Assembly: GCA_965247225.1 (NCBI GenBank)
Contig: CBDFGT010000019.1
Coordinates: 124,001-188,000, forward strand
Length of the DNA: 64,000 nucleotides
Source of the DNA: CBDFGT01 sp965247225
GTDB lineage: Bacteria > Pseudomonadota > Alphaproteobacteria > Rhizobiales > Rhizobiaceae
Direction of reading: 5' to 3'
Position numbers and translations under genes: made by a program. Positions 8,884 through 15,704 of the stretch are shown in pieces (position 1 is the first letter of the stretch; each line of letters starts with the position of its first letter). Under the pieces are notes generated by a model. The model made no database searches. It was not told the DNA's origin and worked only from the letters and a program-made list of their open reading frames with translations.

Positions 8884-9696
8884 ATGACTGCGCTTGCCAT
8901 ATCAGACGATCAGGCCGTTGCCGTGCCTGCTGGTGTTTTTGCAGAAACTGTAACCGAGGTAAAACATTATACCGACCGGCTTTTCCGTTTTCGCATGACA
9001 CGCCCCGCAGGATTTCGTTTCCGCTCCGGCGAGTTTGCCATGATCGGCCTCATCGTCGATGGCAAACCTCTTTACCGCGCCTATTCGATTGCCAGCCCGT
9101 CCTGGGATGAGGAACTGGAGTTCTTTTCCATCAAGGTTCCGGATGGGCCATTGACCCGGCATTTGCAGCTGATCAAGGTTGGCGATCAGGTTTTGATGCG
9201 CAAGAAACCGACAGGCACACTGGTTCTGGATGCGCTCACGCCCGGCAAACGTCTTTACATGTTTTCGACGGGCACGGGCATTGCACCTTTTGCCAGCCTG
9301 ATCCGCGACCCTGAAACCTATGAAAAATTTGAGGACGTCATCCTCACGCATACATGCCGCGATGTGGCAGAACTGCAATATGGTTTTGATCTCGTCAACG
9401 AAATCAAGAATAACGAAATGCTGTCTGAAATCGTTGGAAACAAATTGCGCCATTATGCAACCGTGACCCGCGAAGACTATCCTTTTACGGGGCGAATCAC
9501 CGATCTGATGGAAAGCGGCAAGCTGTTTTCGGATCTTGGCGTGCCGGCGATCAATCCGGAGATTGACCGTGCCATGATTTGCGGCTCTTCAGCCATGCTG
9601 AAGGATACCAAAGACCTGCTGGAAAAGTTTGGGCTGGAAGAAGGGTCCAACAGCAAGCCGGGTGAATTCGTCATCGAGCGCGCCTTCGTCGGATGA
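8884..9696 (+). CDS. fpr: Ferredoxin--NADP reductase
   Basis: FAD-dependent ferredoxin/flavodoxin:NADP+ oxidoreductase of the bacterial Fpr type, 270 residues. The FAD-binding RAYSIASP is near 9079, the NADP-binding STGTGIAPFASLI near 9268 and CGSSAMLKDT near 9583. The protein ends with the short aromatic-containing tail ERAFVG. The ATG at 8884 is chosen because the frame upstream overlaps the DUF934 gene and lacks FNR homology. Placement at the end of the sulfite operon suggests it supplies reduced ferredoxin to CysI. A 17-base tandem duplication spans its stop codon. Confidence 0.93.
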   Translation: MTALAISDDQAVAVPAGVFAETVTEVKHYTDRLFRFRMTRPAGFRFRSGEFAMIGLIVDGKPLYRAYSIASPSWDEELEFFSIKVPDGPLTRHLQLIKVGDQVLMRKKPTGTLVLDALTPGKRLYMFSTGTGIAPFASLIRDPETYEKFEDVILTHTCRDVAELQYGFDLVNEIKNNEMLSEIVGNKLRHYATVTREDYPFTGRITDLMESGKLFSDLGVPAINPEIDRAMICGSSAMLKDTKDLLEKFGLEEGSNSKPGEFVIERAFVG

Positions 9697-9720
9697 TATC
9701 TGGCGTCGGATGATATCTGG
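9687..9720. repeat. Perfect tandem duplication of 17 bases
   Basis: The unit CGTCGGATGATATCTGG occurs twice back to back, at 9687-9703 and 9704-9720. The first copy contains the fpr stop codon (TGA 9694-9696), so the coding sequence is not lengthened by the duplication. Confidence 0.95.
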
Positions 9721-9744
9721 TGACCTTGAAAAGCTTTCATTCCG

Positions 9745-10386
9745 TCAATTGCCGGAAAGATAGTCCATAAGCTGGATCATTGCTTTTTCCGAAGCGTTTT
9801 CGTCAGCAGCCTGAATAGCCCTGATCACTTTTACATGAAACTCGATAGACCTGTGCATATGGTCGGCTGAGGCTTTTGAAAACCAGATCCTGCGGGAGTG
9901 GGATTGCAATGGCGCAAGCGCATTTGTGAGGAATGTGTTTGGACAGGCATCCTCCATAATCTCGTCAAAAGCCTTGTCAGCGGTCAGAAAGCCCGGCATG
10001 TCGCCCGATGCGGAGCACGCCGTCATCGCTTCGGCGCATTCCCTCAACCGTTTTCTGTCTGCCGCATTGGCATGTCTTGCCAAAAGCTTTGCGGCCAGAG
10101 GTTCAAGCTGTCGTCGCGTTGCCATCACATGGGCATGATCGGTTTCATGAAGGGACGTGATCTGCAACCCGACCCTGGGGCGCACGGCAACCAGCCCTTG
10201 CCAGGCGAGCTTTTGAATAGCCTCACGCACAGGCGTTCTGCCCTGACCTGTCAGCTCTATCAGCTGGCGTTCCGTAACAAGGGAACCGGGTTTCAGCTTC
10301 AGAGTTACAATCATGGATTCCAGCGCCAGAAATGCCAGATGACTTTGCGAGCCCGGTTTTTCGCCCATCTCTTCCTCCTTCAGCAT
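9745..10386 (-). CDS. GntR family regulator (FCD domain)
   Basis: Transcription regulator of the GntR family, FadR/FCD subgroup, 213 residues. The winged helix at about residues 15-75 contains LVTERQLIELTGQGRTPVRE, the usual recognition-helix segment. The helical FCD ligand-binding domain follows, with RRQLEPLAAKLLARHA and a histidine-containing end (HRSIEFHVKVIRAI) that may bind a metal with the ligand. It is transcribed away from the lyase gene at 10530, and the shared intergenic region has two TGATATATCA palindromes. It very likely controls that lyase; the effector is unknown. Confidence 0.92.
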   Translation of the reverse strand: MLKEEEMGEKPGSQSHLAFLALESMIVTLKLKPGSLVTERQLIELTGQGRTPVREAIQKLAWQGLVAVRPRVGLQITSLHETDHAHVMATRRQLEPLAAKLLARHANAADRKRLRECAEAMTACSASGDMPGFLTADKAFDEIMEDACPNTFLTNALAPLQSHSRRIWFSKASADHMHRSIEFHVKVIRAIQAADENASEKAMIQLMDYLSGN

Positions 10387-10454
10387 TTACTGTCCCGTGG
10401 TGTTTCGCAATAAAACATGTTCAAACACCAATCTGGTCGCGTTTGTCAACACAA

Positions 10455-10512
10455 GTGATATATCAGTTATTGACAAGGAATAAATACAATGGCAATCAAT
10501 CTGATATATCAC
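10455..10512. promoter_or_regulatory. Paired palindromic operators for the GntR regulator
   Basis: Two copies of the perfect 10-base palindrome TGATATATCA lie at 10456-10465 and 10502-10511. With one flanking base each (GTGATATATCAG and CTGATATATCAC) they form a larger inverted repeat with centres 46 bases apart. Between them is TTGACA at 10470-10475, a plausible -35 for the lyase gene; a TGTCAA at 10444-10449 could serve as -35 for gntR. The second palindrome sits just before the lyase ribosome binding site (AGAGGAGAG), well placed for repression. Binding is inferred. Confidence 0.6.
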
Positions 10513-10529
10513 AATAAGAGGAGAGTGGC

Positions 10530-11423
10530 ATGTGGCGCGGTGTATTTCCGGCAGTAACAACGAAATTCAATGAGAGCGGTGATCTTGATCACAAGGAAAT
10601 GGAGCGCTGTTTTGCGCTTCAGGTTGAGGCGGGCGTCGATGGCCTGATTGTTTGTGGCTCTCTGGGGGAATCCATGTTTCTGGATGCGGGCGAAAAGCTC
10701 GACATCCTGAAAACAGCCATGTCTGTTGCAGGCAGCAAGCCGGTTTTGATGACGATCTGCGAAAGTGCAACCCGCGCTGGCCAGACAGCGGCCAGGGCTG
10801 CAGCCAAAGCTGGTGCCGCTGGCTTTATGGTTCTGCCGGGCGTCCCTTACAAGTCTGCGCCGGCGGAAACGCTCGGACATATTGAAGCGATTGCCGCTGC
10901 CGGCGAATTGCCTGTCATGGTCTACAACAATCCGGTGGCCTATGGCGTTGATGTCACGTTGCCGATGTTCGAGCATCTTGCCAGCAATGATCTGGTCGTT
11001 GCCATGAAGGAATCGACAGATGACATCCGCAGGGTGACAGACGTTTTGACCCATTTCGGCGACCGCTTTGATGTGTTCACAGGTGTTGACAATCTGGCGC
11101 TCGAAAGCCTGATGATGGGTGCCCATGGCTGGGTTGCCGGTCTGGTCGTGGCCTTCCCGAAAGAAACTGTCGCCATCTACAGGCTTGCGCAGCAGGGACG
11201 CTATGCCGAGGCACTGGCAATCTATCGCTGGTTCCGGCCTCTGCTGGATCTCGATGTCTCGACAAACCTTGTCCAGAATATCAAGCTGGCTGAAGTGTTT
11301 GCCATTGGCACCAATGACCGTGTACGGTTGCCACGCCAGCCATTGTCTGGTGCCGAACGTAGCAGGGTCGCCGCCATCATCGAAAAGGCCATTGCCGCCC
11401 GTCCGGCTCTGCCGGTTGTTTGA
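10530..11423 (+). CDS. DHDPS/NAL-family lyase, possibly pyrroline-4-hydroxy-2-carboxylate deaminase
   Basis: Class I aldolase-fold enzyme of the DapA superfamily, 297 residues. The motif CGSLGES is near residues 45-51, the catalytic Tyr is in MVYNNP at about 132-137, and the Schiff-base Lys is in AMKEST near 160. The N-terminus WRGVFPAVTT and the stretch VYNNPVAYGVDVT resemble hydroxyproline-catabolic deaminases (LhpC/HypD) more than biosynthetic DapA. The divergent GntR gene also favours a catabolic role. The other hydroxyproline genes (racemase, oxidase, dehydrogenase) are not in the window, so the substrate is tentative. A strong AGGAGAG site precedes the ATG. Confidence 0.88.
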   Translation: MWRGVFPAVTTKFNESGDLDHKEMERCFALQVEAGVDGLIVCGSLGESMFLDAGEKLDILKTAMSVAGSKPVLMTICESATRAGQTAARAAAKAGAAGFMVLPGVPYKSAPAETLGHIEAIAAAGELPVMVYNNPVAYGVDVTLPMFEHLASNDLVVAMKESTDDIRRVTDVLTHFGDRFDVFTGVDNLALESLMMGAHGWVAGLVVAFPKETVAIYRLAQQGRYAEALAIYRWFRPLLDLDVSTNLVQNIKLAEVFAIGTNDRVRLPRQPLSGAERSRVAAIIEKAIAARPALPVV

Positions 11424-11448
11424 GGCGCTTCCTTGCAGTTGCAGAAAA

Positions 11449-11473
11449 AAAGCCCGGGCAAAACCCGGGCTTT
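11449..11473. terminator. Bidirectional intrinsic terminator
   Basis: Stem AAAGCCCGGG/CCCGGGCTTT with loop CAAAA. On the minus strand it is followed by a run of seven or eight T, making a strong terminator for the porin. On the plus strand the T run is only three (TTTC), weaker for the lyase gene. Confidence 0.85.
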
Positions 11474-11494
11474 CTCAATTCTGCATATACCAGA

Positions 11495-12469
11495 TCAGAA
11501 AGAGCGCTGCAGACGGGCGTAACCGCCAACCTGCTGGGTCTTCGTGGTGTAATCCACATTCAGCGAACCAACCAGACCTGATGTGATTGTGTACTGTGTC
11601 AGCAGGCCGAATTTCCAGTCTGTGTCGTCTGTCGCAGCAAAGCTGTCTGTGTACTGAACAGCCGGTGTGAAGGTCAGAGTGTCAGTCGCTGCCAGCTTGT
11701 AGGAAGCGGCAACACCCCAGTTGTTGGCAAAGTATGCGTTGCCCGTCTTGTCAGCATAGGTCGCGCCGAGCTGGAATGTACCAGGGCCGAGGTTTGCTAC
11801 GGAAACAACACCACCAACGGCGTAGCTGTTGACGTTCCAGTCATAGGCACCGATGACATAGGCAGAGAAGTTGTCAACCTTGCCGCCGAGCTTGCCCTGC
11901 ACACCGAGGTCGCCGGAAGCGATCTGGTTCACAGCGATAGCAGCAGTAACTGGACCTTCGTATGTGTACTGAATGCGATTGCCCTTGACAGAACCGAGCG
12001 AGTCCGCTTCGCCGTTGATACCAGCATCGAACCAGTCAGCAAAGTAACCGGCCTTGAAACCGCCGAGCGACAGGTAGGCAGAGTCGATACCGAATGTGCC
12101 TGTAGCAGCGTTGGTATTGTAGCCCTTCACAGTTGCTGTGCCGTTGGCCTGGTTGAATTCCATGAAGCCTTCAAGCTCACCCAAGTCTGTGGAAGACTTG
12201 GCCGAGAAGTTGATGTCAGCCTTCGTGGAAGCATACCAGCCGTTGTCGATACCGCGACCGTAGTCAACCTGGAAACGAACATAACCGCCGATTTTCAGGC
12301 AGGTTTCTGTACCGGGAATGTAGAAATAGCCTGTGCCGCCGAATGCATCGCAAACGCGAACATATTCCATTGGCTCAGGTTCGGCAGCAACGATGGCATC
12401 AGCAGCCTGGGCACCGGTTACGGCTGCGAAAGCAGCGGCAGAACCGAGAAGAAGAGATTTGATAGACAT
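11495..12469 (-). CDS. Omp2-like porin (Porin_2 family)
   Basis: Outer-membrane beta-barrel porin of the Brucella Omp2/rhizobial RopA family, 324 residues, somewhat shorter than Brucella Omp2b. It has a 22-residue signal peptide (MSIKSLLLGSAAAFAAVTGAQA). The family N-terminus EYVRVCDAFG and FYIPGTETCLKIGGYVRF follows, with its two cysteines, then alternating beta strands, ending in LQRSF with the terminal Phe needed for BAM recognition. GAGGAAAACA precedes the ATG. The ribosome binding site is part of an inverted repeat in the leader, and an efficient terminator follows the gene. It stands alone as a monocistronic unit. Confidence 0.93.
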   Translation of the reverse strand: MSIKSLLLGSAAAFAAVTGAQAADAIVAAEPEPMEYVRVCDAFGGTGYFYIPGTETCLKIGGYVRFQVDYGRGIDNGWYASTKADINFSAKSSTDLGELEGFMEFNQANGTATVKGYNTNAATGTFGIDSAYLSLGGFKAGYFADWFDAGINGEADSLGSVKGNRIQYTYEGPVTAAIAVNQIASGDLGVQGKLGGKVDNFSAYVIGAYDWNVNSYAVGGVVSVANLGPGTFQLGATYADKTGNAYFANNWGVAASYKLAATDTLTFTPAVQYTDSFAATDDTDWKFGLLTQYTITSGLVGSLNVDYTTKTQQVGGYARLQRSF

Positions 12470-12475
12470 TGTTTT

Positions 12476-12513
12476 CCTCGTGATAGTTGGAAAAATAAAG
12501 GATAGTCACGAGG
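12476..12513 (-). promoter_or_regulatory. Leader hairpin covering the porin ribosome binding site
   Basis: In the porin 5' leader (minus strand), CCTCGTGA (12513-12506) is complementary to TCACGAGG (12483-12476). The second arm contains the GAGG that serves as Shine-Dalgarno sequence for the porin ATG at 12469. The loop is 22 nt. Pairing would hide the site, so translational control by an sRNA, protein or temperature is conceivable. The stem is only eight pairs, so this is suggestive. Confidence 0.45.
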
Positions 12514-12689
12514 CACCGGGTAGCACCCGTTCTTATCGGTTATGTGACATTTTTGTTTTCAGGCAGATGATCCAGGAACATGGATTCATTCAATAAAACT
12601 CTGTAAAATATTGAAATTATTTCATAATACTGATGAAAAAAAATTGCTGTGCCCGCTTTTGCAGTGTCTGCTCCCATATATGACAGGAT

Positions 12690-12733
12690 TGCACCCTTGC
12701 ACTGTTGCCAATCAGCAACAGTGCAAGGGTGCA
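12690..12733. repeat. Perfect 19-bp inverted repeat with 6-nt loop
   Basis: Arms TGCACCCTTGCACTGTTGC (12690-12708) and its exact reverse complement (12715-12733) flank the loop CAATCA. Neither side has a T run, so it is not a classical intrinsic terminator. It lies about 220 bases upstream of the porin ATG and downstream of a gene remnant on the minus strand. Confidence 0.9.
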
Positions 12734-12806
12734 CTCAAAACAACAGCCAGCAGCGATAAACCGGATTGGTGAACAGAATCGTCATGCTTTGGTCCCTTGG
12801 CTGTGT

Positions 12807-13007
12807 TCAGCATGCCGCAAACAGCATCAATCGGCTCGGGCAGAGGCTTTTGTATGGGGCATTAATGCCGCACAGGCTCCAGCCGCGATTGTCGATCAGG
12901 GATCGCGCACGCGCAGAAACGATTCTGCCTGCCGCATTGCGCCCTGTCAGCTTCTGGCCGGATGTGGTGTAGCCTTCCGGGTGATAATAAGGGGCAACTG
13001 ATGGCAT
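12807..13007 (-). pseudogene. Possible N-terminal remnant of a glycosyltransferase
   Basis: A 66-residue minus-strand frame reads PEGYTTSGQKLTGRNAAGR shortly after its Met. From memory this resembles the N-terminal EGYxTSGxxLMGRxAAG segment of rhizobial family-4 glycosyltransferases. Later it reads SLIDNRGWSLCGINAP, after which similarity fades and a stop occurs. No donor-sugar binding domain follows. The match is from memory and short, so this could be chance. Confidence 0.3.
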
Positions 13008-13042
13008 GCGTGTTTCCGGCAATCTCGCATCGTTGCAAAAAA

Positions 13043-13456
13043 TCAGGCAAGACGGAACAGAATGGACTTTGCGCCGGACCACAAAGTGTCGCGACCGATC
13101 TTCGCCAGTGTGTCCAGATGGTCGGTAATGGTCAGAAAGTGGTTGCCCGCCAGTGGTCCGGCCCTGGAGGCAAACGCTACAGGCCCGTAAGACACCAGGA
13201 TCTCGGTTTCGCTGACACCACCGGGATAAAGGATGATCTGTCCGGGTGCCGGATGGCTGGTAGCATTTTCATACCCGAGCCCGAAATCCGTATCACCCAG
13301 CGGAATCCAGCAGGCCTCGCCACTCCAGCGCACGTGAATGATGTTCTGCGCATAAGGCAGAACCGCACGAAAGGCTGCCACAGTTTTGGGCACCAGCGAT
13401 GTTTCAAACTGTGCCGGAAAAGGATGACCGTCTATTTCGATGATAATATCTGGCAT
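13043..13456 (-). CDS. DUF3830 family protein
   Basis: A 137-residue DUF3830 protein, a cyclophilin-like beta-barrel fold of unknown function. Visible family features are the N-terminal IIIEIDGHPFPAQFE, then AFRAVLPYAQNIIHVRWSGEACWIPLG, and the central HPAPGQIILYPGGVSETEILVSYG. It has no signal peptide. Nothing is translationally linked to it here: upstream (13457-14124) has no recognised gene. Elsewhere the family often accompanies amidohydrolases and transporters, and the purine island begins about 670 bases away; a link is speculative. Confidence 0.82.
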   Translation of the reverse strand: MPDIIIEIDGHPFPAQFETSLVPKTVAAFRAVLPYAQNIIHVRWSGEACWIPLGDTDFGLGYENATSHPAPGQIILYPGGVSETEILVSYGPVAFASRAGPLAGNHFLTITDHLDTLAKIGRDTLWSGAKSILFRLA

Positions 13457-14124
13457 TCCTGTATCCTGTGATGCGGCTGCAACCGCCGTTTAAAAACAAC
13501 ACTATGCTGGATGACGGGCGATCAATTCAACAGAAAAACGCATCATTTGCGGATATGTTTTGCTTCTATGTCCGCGCATGCGCAATGACCACACTTCAGT
13601 TCGCAGAGGCCATACATGGCCTCCCAAACATGGCCAGCGTCCGACACTTCTCCATCAATATCGTGCGAAGCCATAAGGACAAGCCAAGCTTCAAGCCCAG
13701 ACGACACAAAGCCGGACAAAACCCGAAATACCCGGCAGAAATCGTCAATGCCTGAATTTCAACCCGGATTCAGGGCCGCGAACCCGGTGTATCGCGCCTT
13801 GATTTCCAAAGATTGATATGTTTTGTTTCACCTCCGGTCATGGACTTGGGACAGTATTCATCCATGATGATGACCACCTTTCTTGCAGGAAAGCAGTCCC
13901 TTGGACGAGTCATTTCACAGCCTTAGCCAACCCCGTCCTGTACTATCCGGCAATGCTCGGATCGCCAGGAACAATGGTCTCGGAATCTCCGGTCTGCGTG
14001 CATCGAATAACATCAGACCTGGATATTGCCTTCTTGACAAGCATCTGCGCGGAATCTGTATTGAATGCTGCATTTCGTTCGTTTAGCGCCCCGTCACCGC
14101 ATCGGGATAGCAGGTTTTGTAAAC
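13457..14124. other. Gene-poor stretch, no recognised content
   Basis: About 670 bases between the DUF3830 gene (minus) and guanine deaminase (minus). The open frames on both strands are short, lack good ribosome binding sites and resemble no family I know. It may contain the DUF3830 promoter near 13460-13520 and the end of the guaD transcript, or may be decayed coding sequence. Confidence 0.5.
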
Positions 14125-15486
14125 TCATGCGACCTTGCGTCCGGAAATGAACACGCTGCCTATATTGGCCTTGGAGGCCGTGAAGATAATTTTCTGCAGG
14201 ATCGTCTCGCCCTCATCCATATCCTCGAAAAGCTGCATCCCGCCTTTCGGCGCTTTCGTGTCCACGACGATCGCATCGAACTTGTAGCCCGCAGCAAACT
14301 GGCCGACCGGCAGGTTGAGCGCCTTTGCGCCGCCGGCGGTTGCGATGTGGAAGGCATGGCGGAAATCGATCCGTGTTGCCTTGCCTGTCGCCCGCTTCTC
14401 CGGCGCAAGCTCCGGGTCCACCCCGGTTTCCAGCATGCGCGAGACGAGGATAGCGGCGCGGGCGTTTTCCAGCATGGAGGCACTTGGTCCGCCGGAAATA
14501 TCGGTGCCGAGCCCGACATTGATTCCCTTTTCGAGGGCCTTGCGCAACGGAAAGACAGCGCCGGCAAAATAGGAATTCGACAGCGGGCAGTGGGCGACGG
14601 CCGCCTGCCGGAGCTTTATCTTTTCCATGTCCATTGCTGTCAGAAAATTGGAATGCGCCAGCATTGTATGGCGACCGAGCAGGCCGAAGCGATCTAGGCT
14701 TTCTGTATCGGTCATGCCATGGCGCGACAGGACGAAATTGTATTCCCAGTCACTTTCCGAGGCATGTGTCTGGACATGACAACCGCAATCGCGGGCTATC
14801 TCTCCGAGTCCTTCAAGGGCTGCATCAGTGCAGGAAGGGATGAAACGGGGCGTAACTACCGGCTTGACGCTGGCGTCTTTATTGTCGGGATGATGGTTAA
14901 TGTAATCAATCAGCGCCTGTGTAGCGGAGAGTGCTTCCTTTACCGAAGCGTCGCGATAGTAGTCCGGGCAGCTCTGGGGATCGTCCATCACGACTTTCCC
15001 GATCAGTGCGCGCTGACCTTTTTCAATACAGATGTCTACCAGTATCCTCGTTGCCTCCTGGTGGATAGTGGCGAAATAGAGCGCCGTAGTCGTTCCATTG
15101 GCGATAAGGTCGTCCACCAGCAGGGTATAGGTACGTCGGGCAAAGGCCAGATTGCCATACCGGGCTTCCAGCGGAAATGTATATTTGTGGAGCCACACTT
15201 CGAGTGGCACATCCAGTGCCGCACCAAGATGCGGGTATTGTGGCGCATGGACATGGCAATCCACGAAGCCCGGCAGGAGATATTGTCCTTCTGCAAGCAT
15301 CACCAGATCTCCTGCTTGGGAAAGCCGGCTTTTTTCTTCCGCATAACCCGGATCCTCCGGACGAGTAACCGAGAGGATCTCGCCATTCGTGCCTATGGAA
15401 ATCAAAATGTCATCAAGAACATCGATCTCACCGGGAACCGGGGCATGGAAGGCCTTGGCCAGCAATGTCTTGTTATACAAATGCAT
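14125..15486 (-). CDS. guaD: Guanine deaminase
   Basis: Amidohydrolase-superfamily enzyme converting guanine to xanthine and ammonia, 453 residues. The metal site HxH is seen in PGFVDCHVHAPQYPHLG near residue 75. QTHASESDWE near residue 235, AHSNFL near 275 and GLGTDISGG near 325 supply the remaining metal and catalytic residues in the order expected for GuaD. The WLHKYTFPLEARY segment is typical of proteobacterial guanine deaminases. It is transcribed away from the adenine deaminase-like gene at 15705 across a shared control region containing a LacI-type operator, and forms one edge of the purine island. Confidence 0.95.
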   Translation of the reverse strand: MHLYNKTLLAKAFHAPVPGEIDVLDDILISIGTNGEILSVTRPEDPGYAEEKSRLSQAGDLVMLAEGQYLLPGFVDCHVHAPQYPHLGAALDVPLEVWLHKYTFPLEARYGNLAFARRTYTLLVDDLIANGTTTALYFATIHQEATRILVDICIEKGQRALIGKVVMDDPQSCPDYYRDASVKEALSATQALIDYINHHPDNKDASVKPVVTPRFIPSCTDAALEGLGEIARDCGCHVQTHASESDWEYNFVLSRHGMTDTESLDRFGLLGRHTMLAHSNFLTAMDMEKIKLRQAAVAHCPLSNSYFAGAVFPLRKALEKGINVGLGTDISGGPSASMLENARAAILVSRMLETGVDPELAPEKRATGKATRIDFRHAFHIATAGGAKALNLPVGQFAAGYKFDAIVVDTKAPKGGMQLFEDMDEGETILQKIIFTASKANIGSVFISGRKVA

Positions 15487-15636
15487 CGGGATCCTGTTCT
15501 TCTTGGATATATGGGCTTATGGCGCATTATCGCCTGGAAGTGGTCGGTTTTTACTGAAAGCCGCAGCGCAGGTCATACAGTTTCCTATCTTCTCTATCAT
15601 GCCACTACAGTCAATCGTTTCGCAGGTACCAAGTTT

Positions 15637-15652
15637 GATAAAGCGGTTTACA
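15637..15652. promoter_or_regulatory. Putative LacI-family operator (guaD/ade region)
   Basis: GATAAAGCGGTTTACA; its reverse complement TGTAAACCGCTTTATC matches the palindrome at 23104-23119 at 13 of 16 positions and keeps the central CG typical of LacI operators. It lies in the 15487-15704 divergent region, about 50 bases before the adenine deaminase start. The probable regulator is the LacI protein encoded at 18350-19360. Confidence 0.55.
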
Positions 15653-15704
15653 AGAGATTTTTACTGGATATTGTATGGTGATTTCGACCGCAGGAGGACA
15701 TACC

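Noticed and set aside
13468..14086. Several 60-110 codon frames on the plus strand
   Set aside because: No ribosome binding sites, no family resemblance, mutually overlapping; not reported as genes.
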